In this document: in pieces, positions 31,755 to 39,575 of the stretch
Position numbering within the stretch: position 1 is the stretch's first letter
Layout: each line of letters begins with the position of its first letter
Source of the DNA: CAINVV01 sp037140615
Lineage (GTDB): Bacteria > Bacteroidota > Bacteroidia > Bacteroidales > Prolixibacteraceae
Assembly (NCBI GenBank): GCA_037140615.1
Contig: JBAXED010000032.1
Location: forward strand, 1 to 40,421
DNA length: 40,421 nt
Direction of reading: 5' to 3'
Made by a program: the position numbers and the translations under genes
The notes under the pieces: generated by a model
Seen by the model: the letters and a program-made list of their open reading frames with translations, nothing else
Told to the model about the DNA's origin: nothing
Databases searched by the model: none

Positions 31755-32759
31755 ATGACGGAAATCAGTGAAAAGAGCCGCGTTGCAATTATAGGAAGCG
31801 GAAGTTGGGCCACTGCGCTTGCAAAATTGATGATGTACAATGTCACTGAAATAAATTGGTACATCCGCAGTCCGGAAAGCATTGAGCTTTTCAAAAAATT
31901 CAGGCACAATCCCAATTACCTTCGCTCAGTAGAATTTGATGTTTCTAAAATCAACTTCTACAACGATATCAACCAGATTGTAGAAGATTCAGATATACTC
32001 GTTTTTGTGACTCCTTCCGCATTTCTGAAAGACACACTACGCCACATGACCGCTGAAATCGGCGATAAATTCGTCGTTTCTGCCATCAAAGGAATCATCC
32101 CGGATGGAAATCTTTTCGTAGGGGAATTTTTTCACGAATTTTACGACCTTCCTTTCGAACAATTTTGCGTCATTGCCGGCCCCTGCCATGCTGAAGAAGT
32201 AGCCAGAGATCTGCTCTCCTACCTTACCATTGCCAGTCCGGATGTTAAAAGGGCTCGCCAATTTGCCATGTTACTGGAAAGCAATTCTTTGCGCACACAT
32301 ATTTCGGATGATATCTGGGGAACAGAGTATTCGGCTGTCCTTAAAAACATTATGGCCATTGCTGCAGGGATCTCACACAGCCTGCGTTACGGCGATAATT
32401 TTCAGGCGGTGCTCATGTCTAATGCCATCCAGGAGATCAAACGCTTCGTGGACACCGTCCATCCCATTACCCGCGACATCAAATCATCTGCCTATCTTGG
32501 CGACCTTCTCGTAACCGGATACTCGCACTTCTCAAGAAACCGCACCTTTGGCAGCATGATCGGCAAGGGATATACTGTGCGCTCGGCCATGCTCGAAATG
32601 GACATGATCGCTGAGGGATATTACGCCACAAAAAGCATCAAAGAGCTCAACGAACAGTACAGGATCAACATGCCAATCACGGACACCGTCTACAACATCA
32701 TTTACGAGAATATCTCTCCAGCGATTGAGATGAGGTTGCTGACGGAGTATCTTCGGTAG
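31755..32759 (+). CDS. gpsA: Glycerol-3-phosphate dehydrogenase [NAD(P)+]
   Basis: A 334-aa cytoplasmic enzyme that reduces dihydroxyacetone phosphate to sn-glycerol-3-phosphate, the backbone for phospholipids. The Rossmann motif is GSGSWATALAKL (15-26, family GxGxWGTAL with A for G). Further features are FVTPSAFLKDTLRHM, SAIKGI (the G-3-P binding loop), VIAGPCHAEEVARDL, the catalytic lysine region SAVLKNIMAIAAGI, and YLGDLLVTGYSHFSRNRTFG. Length is normal. It follows lysS by 12 nt; a 317-nt repeat-rich spacer separates it from pgi. Confidence 0.96.
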   Translation: MTEISEKSRVAIIGSGSWATALAKLMMYNVTEINWYIRSPESIELFKKFRHNPNYLRSVEFDVSKINFYNDINQIVEDSDILVFVTPSAFLKDTLRHMTAEIGDKFVVSAIKGIIPDGNLFVGEFFHEFYDLPFEQFCVIAGPCHAEEVARDLLSYLTIASPDVKRARQFAMLLESNSLRTHISDDIWGTEYSAVLKNIMAIAAGISHSLRYGDNFQAVLMSNAIQEIKRFVDTVHPITRDIKSSAYLGDLLVTGYSHFSRNRTFGSMIGKGYTVRSAMLEMDMIAEGYYATKSIKELNEQYRINMPITDTVYNIIYENISPAIEMRLLTEYLR

Positions 32760-32763
32760 GAAG

Positions 32764-32843
32764 GACGTGGAGACGTGGAGACTGGGAGACTGGGGGACTG
32801 GGAGACTGGGGGACTGGGAGACTGGGGGACGTGGAGACTGATA
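32764..32843. repeat. 10-unit 8-nt tandem array GACTGGGA/GACTGGGG
   Basis: Ten contiguous 8-nt units follow the gpsA stop after 4 nt: two GACGTGGA, then alternating GACTGGGA and GACTGGGG three times, then GACGTGGA and GACTGATA. It is the largest member of the 8-nt family also found at 5735-5766 and 20156-20179. The spacer to pgi (32760-33076) holds no gene. Confidence 0.95.
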
Positions 32844-32860
32844 GGTGCAAAATTGGGGTT

Positions 32861-32907
32861 TAGCCACGGAGTGGCGAACTGTTTGTAGCCAGGGGTGGAA
32901 CCCCTGG
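32861..32907. repeat. TAGCC element with CCAGGGGT/ACCCCTGG hairpin
   Basis: TAGCCACGGAGTGGCGAACT is followed by a second TAGCC that opens a perfect 8-bp hairpin, CCAGGGGT-GGA-ACCCCTGG (32889-32907). I recall similar GTAGCC...hairpin elements dispersed in Bacteroidota spacers. No T-run follows, so it is not a classical terminator. Confidence 0.65.
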
Positions 32908-33000
32908 AAAAGAAATTTGAGGAGCACCCGTCCGCACCCTTATCTCGAAAAAAGATCTTAGTTCGTGTCGGATGGAATGAACAAATAAATATTAAACCGC

Positions 33001-33041
33001 AGGCTAACAGCTATTAGCTAAAAACTAACAGCTAATAGCCT
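33001..33041. repeat. AACAGCTA/TAGCTGTT inverted and direct repeat
   Basis: The segment contains CTAACAGCTATTAGCT and, after a short A-rich stretch, CTAACAGCTAATAGCCT. The ends AGGCTA and TAGCCT are complementary. It lies 35 nt before the pgi ATG and is likely another dispersed Bacteroidota element. Confidence 0.7.
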
Positions 33042-33076
33042 GTTCAACAAATAATAAGACAACAAACAAAACAATA

Positions 33077-34426
33077 ATGAATAACATTTCTCTTGATTTC
33101 AAAAACGTATATGGCTTTGTTCCTAAAACCAAAATAGACGGATACAAAGCCCAAACAGAAGCTGCCAACCTCGCCCTTCACAAGAAAACCGGCAAAGGCA
33201 GTGACTTTCTGGGATGGGTTGATCTTCCGGGTGCCATTTCTGAAGTTGAACTGGCAGATATAGAAAAAACCGTCCAAAAACTTCAGGTCAAACATCTCGA
33301 AGTATTTGTCGTTATTGGAATCGGTGGCTCCTACCTGGGATCAAAGGCCGTCATCGATGCACTTTCCGACTCGTTCGCCGCCATAAAAGGCTCCTTTGAG
33401 GCGCCACTTATTGTCTTCGCCGGACAAAACATCAGCGAAGATTATCTGTTCGAACTGCGCGATCTGCTGGATAGCAAAGATTGGGCATGCACAGTAATTT
33501 CCAAATCAGGAACAACCACAGAACCAGCCCTGGCTTTCCGCTTGCTAAAACAGGATCTTGAAGAAAAATATGGCATCGATGAAGCCCGTAAAAGAATCAT
33601 TGCGGTTACCGATGAGGAAAGAGGAGCACTTAAAAAGTTGGCCAAAGAAGAGGGATACAAAACTTTTGTCATACCCGATGATGTTGGCGGCCGTTACTCT
33701 GTGCTTACCCCTGTCGGACTAATTGCCATCGGAATGGCAGGCTTCAACATCCGGGATTTGGTCAAAGGTGCGATAGACATGGAAAAAGCCTGTGATGCCT
33801 CCGTTCCGTACGAAAAAAATCTTGCAGCTCAGTATGCCGCTGCCAGAAATGCACTATACCAATCAGGCAAGAAAATCGAAATTCTTGTCAACTACAATCC
33901 AAAACTTCACTTCTTCGCAGAATGGTGGAAACAACTCTATGGTGAAAGCGAAGGCAAAGAGAACAAAGGCATTTACCCAAGCAGCGTTGACTTCTCCAGC
34001 GATCTTCACTCCATGGGACAATACATTCAGGAGGGGGAAAGAACCTTGTTTGAAACAGTTCTCTCAGTTGAAGAGGTTGACAACGAAGTGCTTGTGCCGG
34101 AAGATGAAGCTGATCTCGACGGATTAAATTTCCTGGCAGGTAAACGAGTTGATGAAGTAAACAAAATGGCTGAGCTAGGCACTTCGATTGCCCATGTGGA
34201 TGGCGGTGTTCCCAATATCAGGATCTCAATCCCAAAATTAAATGAATATTATCTGGGACAACTGATATACTTCTTCGAAATTGCCTGTGGCATAAGTGGT
34301 TACATCCTCGATGTTAATCCGTTTGACCAGCCCGGAGTAGAAAGCTACAAGAAAAATATGTTCGCTCTGCTGAACAAACCCGGTTTTGAAAAAGAAAGCA
34401 AAGCAATCCAGGAAAGATTAAAATAA
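33077..34426 (+). CDS. pgi: Glucose-6-phosphate isomerase
   Basis: A 449-aa cytoplasmic enzyme interconverting glucose-6-phosphate and fructose-6-phosphate. Diagnostic segments are VVIGIGGSYLGSKAVIDAL, TVISKSGTTTEPALAF (sugar-phosphate binding), DDVGGRYSVLTPVGL and the C-terminal GQLIYFFEIACGISGYIL with NPFDQPGVESYK. It belongs to the short bacterial form (about 445-450 aa), as in Bacteroides and Bacillus, not the 550-aa E. coli form. It is third in the lysS-gpsA-pgi cluster, though the spacer suggests separate initiation. A lipoprotein gene follows 2 nt after the stop. Confidence 0.97.
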   Translation: MNNISLDFKNVYGFVPKTKIDGYKAQTEAANLALHKKTGKGSDFLGWVDLPGAISEVELADIEKTVQKLQVKHLEVFVVIGIGGSYLGSKAVIDALSDSFAAIKGSFEAPLIVFAGQNISEDYLFELRDLLDSKDWACTVISKSGTTTEPALAFRLLKQDLEEKYGIDEARKRIIAVTDEERGALKKLAKEEGYKTFVIPDDVGGRYSVLTPVGLIAIGMAGFNIRDLVKGAIDMEKACDASVPYEKNLAAQYAAARNALYQSGKKIEILVNYNPKLHFFAEWWKQLYGESEGKENKGIYPSSVDFSSDLHSMGQYIQEGERTLFETVLSVEEVDNEVLVPEDEADLDGLNFLAGKRVDEVNKMAELGTSIAHVDGGVPNIRISIPKLNEYYLGQLIYFFEIACGISGYILDVNPFDQPGVESYKKNMFALLNKPGFEKESKAIQERLK

Positions 34427-34428
34427 GT

Positions 34429-35391
34429 ATGGCAAAAGGTATCCCGTTAGGTTTCAGCATATCATACAGCAGATTATTTATCTGTATGGCTACTGTTTCG
34501 TTTTTATTATCAGGCTGTTTCTCAAAACAACCGGATAAAAAACCTACCGGCGAAACAACTTCGGCCAAAAGTGATGTAATGAATGCCTTTAGGCTATCGC
34601 AGATTACGGTGCCTGGTAATGCAGCTTACAATAACATTCTGGAGGATTTTGACAGAAACGATCTTCAAAACATTGACCGAGCGCTAATAATTTTCACCAA
34701 CAACAAGGCTGACTCCTTGAGCAGGGATTCAATGCTCGTCTCCTTCAATGAGTTCATGACTTCGGTGATGCAAGAGTACTATTCAGATAAACTGTTGGGA
34801 AATCGCAAGCTTATGGAACAATTTGAGAACAAGGAAGACCGGACTGAAGCCCAAAAAATGAGTTCCCTTCTTGCTTCTCATGCCATTCAAATCAACTACC
34901 ATGAAGGCGATTTCTACCTTGAGCATGATATGAAATTCGTTCTGGATCATTTGAATGGCGTGCTTACCGCTAGCAGTAAAAGCTACTTGCAAACTAAGAT
35001 TAACCTGTCAAAAGGATTTTACACGATCAATAATCAACCTGTCTCACCTCCCGATTCCCTTGCCCTTCAGATAGTGGCATTGGAAGATTTTATGCTGAAA
35101 TTCCCCGAATATGTGGCAAAAGATGAGATCCAGTCCCAATACATAGATGTGCTAACAACCTATCTTTCAGGAATGGAACAACTACCACTTTTCACCACAA
35201 ACACCAAGATGCTTGAGCCGGCTTACCAGAATTCCTACCTTCAGTACATTGAAAATTACCCAAAGCGGGAAAGCACCAAAACCATCAAAAAATTCTACGA
35301 ACTACTCACTTCAAAGGGATTTAAGTACGATGAATCGTTTGACTCCTTCCTTTCCGAAATAAATTTTACTCCATCTCAAAACCCGCAATGA
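34429..35391 (+). CDS. Hypothetical lipoprotein
   Basis: A 320-aa protein with no recognised family. A signal sequence with lipobox FLLSGC puts the lipidated cysteine at residue 30. The mature part is mostly polar and helical (ILEDFDRNDLQNIDRALIIF, SRDSMLVSFNEFMTSVMQEY, LALQIVALEDFMLKFPEYVA) with no other membrane segment. It starts 2 nt after pgi and its stop overlaps the start of the pseudouridine synthase gene by 4 nt (ATGA), so all three are probably co-translated. Location is probably the periplasmic face of a membrane; function unknown. Confidence 0.85.
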   Translation: MAKGIPLGFSISYSRLFICMATVSFLLSGCFSKQPDKKPTGETTSAKSDVMNAFRLSQITVPGNAAYNNILEDFDRNDLQNIDRALIIFTNNKADSLSRDSMLVSFNEFMTSVMQEYYSDKLLGNRKLMEQFENKEDRTEAQKMSSLLASHAIQINYHEGDFYLEHDMKFVLDHLNGVLTASSKSYLQTKINLSKGFYTINNQPVSPPDSLALQIVALEDFMLKFPEYVAKDEIQSQYIDVLTTYLSGMEQLPLFTTNTKMLEPAYQNSYLQYIENYPKRESTKTIKKFYELLTSKGFKYDESFDSFLSEINFTPSQNPQ

Positions 35392-36287
35392 GTACAAATC
35401 CTGCAGGCAAACAAAAAGAAAAATTAACTCAGCTGACAGTCGCAAAACCCTCACGTTTGATGGAGTTTTTGATTGAACAACTGAAAGGCAAGAGCCGAAC
35501 AACTGTTAAATCGTTGCTGGCCCACAGGCAGGTTTCGGTGGGAATACATACCATAACACAGTTCGACTATCCTCTCGAATCAAATCAGCTTGTTACGATT
35601 AACTGGGGTGTCGTATCCGAACAAAAGCGCCTTCGCGGAGTACGTATTTTGTTTGAAGACCCGTACCTGATCGTCATTGATAAAGAGGCTGGCATGCTTT
35701 CAATCGCCACTGCCAAGGAGAAACTGCTGACCACCTATTCCATCCTGAGTACACATGTCAAAAAGGAGGATCCAACCAACCGAATCTTTGTTGTTCACCG
35801 GCTCGACCGCGATACTTCCGGAGTGATGATGTTTGCCAAGAGCGAAAAGGTGCAGGAGATCATGCAAAAAGAGTGGCAGGAAGCAGTAATCAGACGTTCC
35901 TATATCGCTGTAGTTGAAGGTTATGTCGAGAAAGATGAAGATACCATCCGCTCTTTCCTGAAAGAGAATAAAATGCTTTTCATGTATTCAACAAAAGTTC
36001 CGGGAGAGGGAGATGAAGCCATTACCCATTACAAAGTACTGAAGAGAGGTGAAGAATTTTCACTCCTGGAGGTAGAACTTGAGACAGGCCGCAAAAACCA
36101 GATACGGGTGCACATGAAAGAGCTGGGTCACCCAGTTGCGGGTGATAAAAAATATGGCTCAAAATTAAATCCGCTGCGCCGCACCTGCCTTCATGCCAAC
36201 ATTCTGGCCTTCAAACACCCGATCACCGGTGAAGAACTCAGTTTCGAGACCCCTCCGCCGCATAGGTTTCTGACGCTGTTTCAATGA
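35388..36287 (+). CDS. RluA-family pseudouridine synthase with S4 domain
   Basis: A 299-aa enzyme that isomerises specific uridines of rRNA or tRNA. An S4-like RNA-binding domain is at about 20-75 (RLMEFLIEQLKGKSRTTVKS), then the catalytic domain with the RluA signature FVVHRLDRDTSG, in which D140 is the expected nucleophile, and the later motif ETGRKNQIRVHMKELGHPV. KYGSKLNPLRRTCLHA completes the active-site region. The family has several paralogues (RluC/D/A); the target uridine cannot be told. The start ATG overlaps the lipoprotein stop (ATGA). Immediately after its TGA a 9-nt repeat array begins. Confidence 0.94.
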   Translation: MSTNPAGKQKEKLTQLTVAKPSRLMEFLIEQLKGKSRTTVKSLLAHRQVSVGIHTITQFDYPLESNQLVTINWGVVSEQKRLRGVRILFEDPYLIVIDKEAGMLSIATAKEKLLTTYSILSTHVKKEDPTNRIFVVHRLDRDTSGVMMFAKSEKVQEIMQKEWQEAVIRRSYIAVVEGYVEKDEDTIRSFLKENKMLFMYSTKVPGEGDEAITHYKVLKRGEEFSLLEVELETGRKNQIRVHMKELGHPVAGDKKYGSKLNPLRRTCLHANILAFKHPITGEELSFETPPPHRFLTLFQ

Positions 36288-36423
36288 AGAAGTGCCTAAA
36301 GTGAACTAAAGTGCCTAGAGTGCCTAAAGTACTTGGAGTTTGGAGTACTTAGAGTTAAGGACTCCAATGATTGGAGTACCTAACTCTAAGTACTTTAAGT
36401 ATTCTAAGTACTCTAAGTACTTC
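36287..36423. repeat. 9-nt array with a 24-bp hairpin between convergent genes
   Basis: From the last base of the rluA-type stop to the base before the helicase stop, the whole spacer is repeat. The left part has AAGTGCCTA-type units; the right, read on the minus strand, has GTACTTAGA-type units. The centre (36345-36393) is a hairpin with 24-nt arms, two mismatches and a 1-nt loop around ACTCCAATGATTGGAGT. It shares its outer AAGAAGT with the other two members of the family. Confidence 0.92.
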
Positions 36424-38127
36424 TTAGTACCTCCTCTTCCGCTCAATCCTTTTGAAATCCGTCCTGGCTTCCGGTCTGGAAAAGCCTCCACTGCGTCTGC
36501 CGCGGAAAGACCTGTCATCGCGGTTCTCCTCAAAAACTTCGACGTCGAAGAAGGTTCCACGGAAGGACATTCCCCTCGAATTGCGAAGAAGTGCCTTGCC
36601 GGCCGCATCTTCCACCTCAACAACGGAATAACTGCCGAAAAGATCGATCCTGCCTATCTCGACATTTCTTCTGCCTGTGGCATCGACCACGAAACCGATC
36701 ACCTCTTTTGGTGAAATGCCTTTAGCCAAGCCTACATTCAGTCTGAACTTTGTCAGCCCTTCGGTGACAACTACCCTCGGACTTCTGCGTTCTTCGTGTC
36801 CATCCGGAATATTCAGATCCGGCGTATTGCCATAATAATCCAGGAAGCGGTTAAACTCCAAGGAAACAATGTGTTTGATCAGCTCCTCTTTTGAAAGATT
36901 GTCGAATTTCTCGTAAACAGCAGGTAAATATGGTGCGATCTCCTCCTCGTTTACTGTCACCTCCTGCAATTTATCAGTAAGGAAAAACAGCTGTCTTTCG
37001 CAGATTTCTTTGCCGGATGGAACTGGTTTACGAATGAATTTTTTGCCAATGCTCTTTTCAATCATCCGGATACGTCCATGCTCTTTTAAGTGGATGATCG
37101 AAATTGAAATACCTGATTTTCCAACCCGGCCGGTACGTCCGCTTCGGTGGATATAGTTTTCAGAGTCATCAGGAAGATTGTAGTTAACTACGTGGGTCAG
37201 GTTGTCCACATCGAGTCCGCGGGCTGCCACGTCAGTAGCCACCAAAATCTGTACCCCGCGGTTGCGGAATTTATCCATCACAAAGTCACGCTGCTGCTGA
37301 CTCAAATCGCCATGCAATGCTTCAGCACTATAATTATCGGTGATAAGCTGGGAAGCTACCTCCCCTGTCTCCTGACGCGTGCGGCAGAATACGATGCCAT
37401 AAACTTCCGGCACGAAATCCAGCACTCTTTTGAGCGCAAGATACCTGTCTTTGGCATGAACCATGTGGTAGATATGCTCCACATTGTCAGCACCACTGTT
37501 CTTCTTGCCAACCGCAATCTCCAGCGGATTGGTCATGTAATTTTTGGCAATGGCAGCCACCTCTTTCGGCATGGTCGCCGAGAAAAGCAAGGTGTTTTTC
37601 TCCTTAGGCGTCATTGCCAGAATGGCATCGACATCCTCCTGGAATCCCATGTTCAACATTTCATCGGCCTCATCCAGAACGAGGATCGATATTTGCGACA
37701 GATCCACCTTGTTTTTGCGGATCATGTCATGCATCCTGCCGGGTGTAGCAGTGATGATGTGAGTCCCTGCACGCAAGGCCTTTACCTGGGCGCCCATGTC
37801 TGCTCCACCATAAACCGGTGTGATGACAATCTCGGGCATGAATTGGGAATATTCTTTTATCTCCCGTGCAATCTGTACGCACAGCTCACGGGTTGGACTC
37901 AGGATCAAGGCCTGAGGAACCCTGTTGGCAAGGTTGATGGTTTGTAAAATCGGCAGACCAAAAGCTGCTGTTTTGCCGGTACCGGTCTGTGCCAGTCCGA
38001 CGATGTCTTTCGGTTCTTGTAAAAATACCGGAATAAATTGCTCTTGAATTGGTGAAGGTGTTTCGAAGCCCATCGCTTCAATCCCTTTGAGGATTCGGGG
38101 GTCAAGCCCCATTTCATTGAATTGCAT
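36424..38127 (-). CDS. DEAD-box ATP-dependent RNA helicase (DeaD/CshA-like)
   Basis: A 567-aa RNA helicase, likely in ribosome assembly or mRNA decay. The motifs are Q-motif FETPSPIQEQ, Walker A AQTGTGKT (46-53), PTRELC, ATPGR, DEAD (152-155), SAT (183-185), CRTRQ, ATDVAARGLD and HRSGRTGRVG (327-336). After a linker a DbpA-like RNA-binding (RRM) domain at about 460-535 (LNVGLAKGISPKEVIGFVVD) is followed by an Arg/Gly-rich basic tail. I start at ATG 38127 (MQFNEMGLDP); a TTG 39 nt upstream is less likely. The stop codon directly abuts the 9-nt array. It lies downstream of der on the same strand, separated by a 120-nt spacer. Confidence 0.95.
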   Translation of the reverse strand: MQFNEMGLDPRILKGIEAMGFETPSPIQEQFIPVFLQEPKDIVGLAQTGTGKTAAFGLPILQTINLANRVPQALILSPTRELCVQIAREIKEYSQFMPEIVITPVYGGADMGAQVKALRAGTHIITATPGRMHDMIRKNKVDLSQISILVLDEADEMLNMGFQEDVDAILAMTPKEKNTLLFSATMPKEVAAIAKNYMTNPLEIAVGKKNSGADNVEHIYHMVHAKDRYLALKRVLDFVPEVYGIVFCRTRQETGEVASQLITDNYSAEALHGDLSQQQRDFVMDKFRNRGVQILVATDVAARGLDVDNLTHVVNYNLPDDSENYIHRSGRTGRVGKSGISISIIHLKEHGRIRMIEKSIGKKFIRKPVPSGKEICERQLFFLTDKLQEVTVNEEEIAPYLPAVYEKFDNLSKEELIKHIVSLEFNRFLDYYGNTPDLNIPDGHEERRSPRVVVTEGLTKFRLNVGLAKGISPKEVIGFVVDATGRRNVEIGRIDLFGSYSVVEVEDAAGKALLRNSRGMSFRGTFFDVEVFEENRDDRSFRGRRSGGFSRPEARTDFKRIERKRRY

Positions 38128-38180
38128 TTTGTGTGTGTTGCGGAAAAAATAAGGCTTAATGCTCAAATACTTTTTCCATG

Positions 38181-38214
38181 GTAATTTGTAATCTTCAATT
38201 TGTAATTTGTAATC
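38181..38214. repeat. AATTTGT-based short repeat before the helicase gene
   Basis: AATTTGTAATC, then AATTTGTAATTTGTAATC, gives three AATTTGT copies, two of them in a direct 7-nt tandem. It lies in the 120-nt spacer between der and the helicase gene, upstream of the helicase start. Confidence 0.6.
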
Positions 38215-38247
38215 ATCTTCATGTTATAGAAAATGATTATGCATCAA

Positions 38248-39558
38248 CTACTTCTGTCTAAAGAAAAGTTGAATAGGAACTCCAGTAAAATCGAACGTTG
38301 CCCTGATTTTGTTCTCAAGGTAACGTTTGTATGGATCTTTAACATATTGTGGCAGATTGCAGAAGAAGGCAAAACAGGGAGTTTGGTATCTTGGCAATTG
38401 TGTCACATATTTGATCTTGATGTATTTCCCTTTGTAGGCTGGCGGGGCAAATCCCTCAAGAGCTTCCTGCAATAGTTCGTTTAATTTTGATGTGGGAACA
38501 TGCTTTGTTTTGTTGTTATATACACGCATGGCTTCCTCCAAAATTTTCAGGACTCGCTGCTTGGTCACGGCAGAGCTGAAGACAATCGGCACGTCTGTGA
38601 CAGGTGCAAATTTTTCATAAATCTGAGCCTCAAACTCCTTCATGGTTTTGTTGTCTTTCTCAACAAGGTCCCATTTGTTCACAACCACCACAACCCCTTT
38701 TTTGTTGCGGTGAATCAGGTGAAAAATTGAGACATCCTGCGCTTCCACCCCACGGGTTGCATCCAGCATCATGATACAGACATCAGAATTTTCAATGGTT
38801 CTGACAGACCTCATCACAGAATAGAATTCGACGTCTTCCTTTTCTTTCGCTTTTTTGCGCAAACCCGCTGTGTCAATCAGGATAAAATCATATCCGAATT
38901 TGGTGTAGCGTTGTGCCACTGAATCACGGGTTGTTCCTGCCACTTCAGTGACGATATGGCGTTCTTCGCCAATGAGGGTATTGATGGTCGAGGACTTTCC
39001 TACGTTAGGTCGACCAACAATAGCAATGACAGGAATATGAGATTCTTCAACCTCTTCGACCGGTGGAGGGAAGTGTTTCACCACTTCGTCGAGCAGATCG
39101 CCAGTTCCCAAACCATTGATGGAGGAAACACAGTAAATCTCCTCAACTCCCATGTTATAAAATTCATTGGCATCCAGGGCGCGCTTGTGGTTGTCGACCT
39201 TGTTCACCACCGTCATGTAAGGTTTCTTGCTTTTACGAAGCATGTTGTTCACCTCCTGATCGAGATCGGTGACACCCATTTCTACGTCAACAAGAAATAG
39301 AATCAGGTCGGCCTCACCAATGGCAAGATTAACCTGACGGCGGATTTCGCCTTCGAATACATCATCAGATCCTGATACATATCCTCCGGTATCGATCACT
39401 GAAAATTCTTTGCCGTTCCAAACGGATTTACCATAGTTACGGTCACGGGTAACCCCCGGCTCATCGTCAACGATGGCCATTCTGGACTCGGTTAGCCTGT
39501 TAAAAAAAGTGGATTTGCCTACGTTTGGGCGTCCAACGATTGCAATGATGTTGCTCAT
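38248..39558 (-). CDS. der: GTPase Der (EngA), ribosome biogenesis
   Basis: A 436-aa GTPase with two tandem G domains, needed for 50S subunit maturation. G domain 1 has GRPNVGKST (9-17), GVTRDR, DTGG and NKVD; G domain 2 has GRPNVGKSS, GTTRDS, DTAG and NKWD. A C-terminal KH-like domain follows (YKGKYIKIKYVTQLPRYQTP). Length and order are normal. It starts 17 nt after the era stop, so the two GTPases probably share a transcript, the usual arrangement in Bacteroidales. Confidence 0.97.
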   Translation of the reverse strand: MSNIIAIVGRPNVGKSTFFNRLTESRMAIVDDEPGVTRDRNYGKSVWNGKEFSVIDTGGYVSGSDDVFEGEIRRQVNLAIGEADLILFLVDVEMGVTDLDQEVNNMLRKSKKPYMTVVNKVDNHKRALDANEFYNMGVEEIYCVSSINGLGTGDLLDEVVKHFPPPVEEVEESHIPVIAIVGRPNVGKSSTINTLIGEERHIVTEVAGTTRDSVAQRYTKFGYDFILIDTAGLRKKAKEKEDVEFYSVMRSVRTIENSDVCIMMLDATRGVEAQDVSIFHLIHRNKKGVVVVVNKWDLVEKDNKTMKEFEAQIYEKFAPVTDVPIVFSSAVTKQRVLKILEEAMRVYNNKTKHVPTSKLNELLQEALEGFAPPAYKGKYIKIKYVTQLPRYQTPCFAFFCNLPQYVKDPYKRYLENKIRATFDFTGVPIQLFFRQK

Positions 39559-39575
39559 GAAATGAAAATAGTGCC

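Noticed and set aside
32764..32843. CRISPR array
   Set aside because: The units are contiguous 8-nt repeats without spacers and no cas genes are present.
36345..36393. Intrinsic terminator for the convergent rluA-type and helicase genes
   Set aside because: The stem is strong but neither strand has a T-run after it, so it was called a repeat hairpin, not a terminator.
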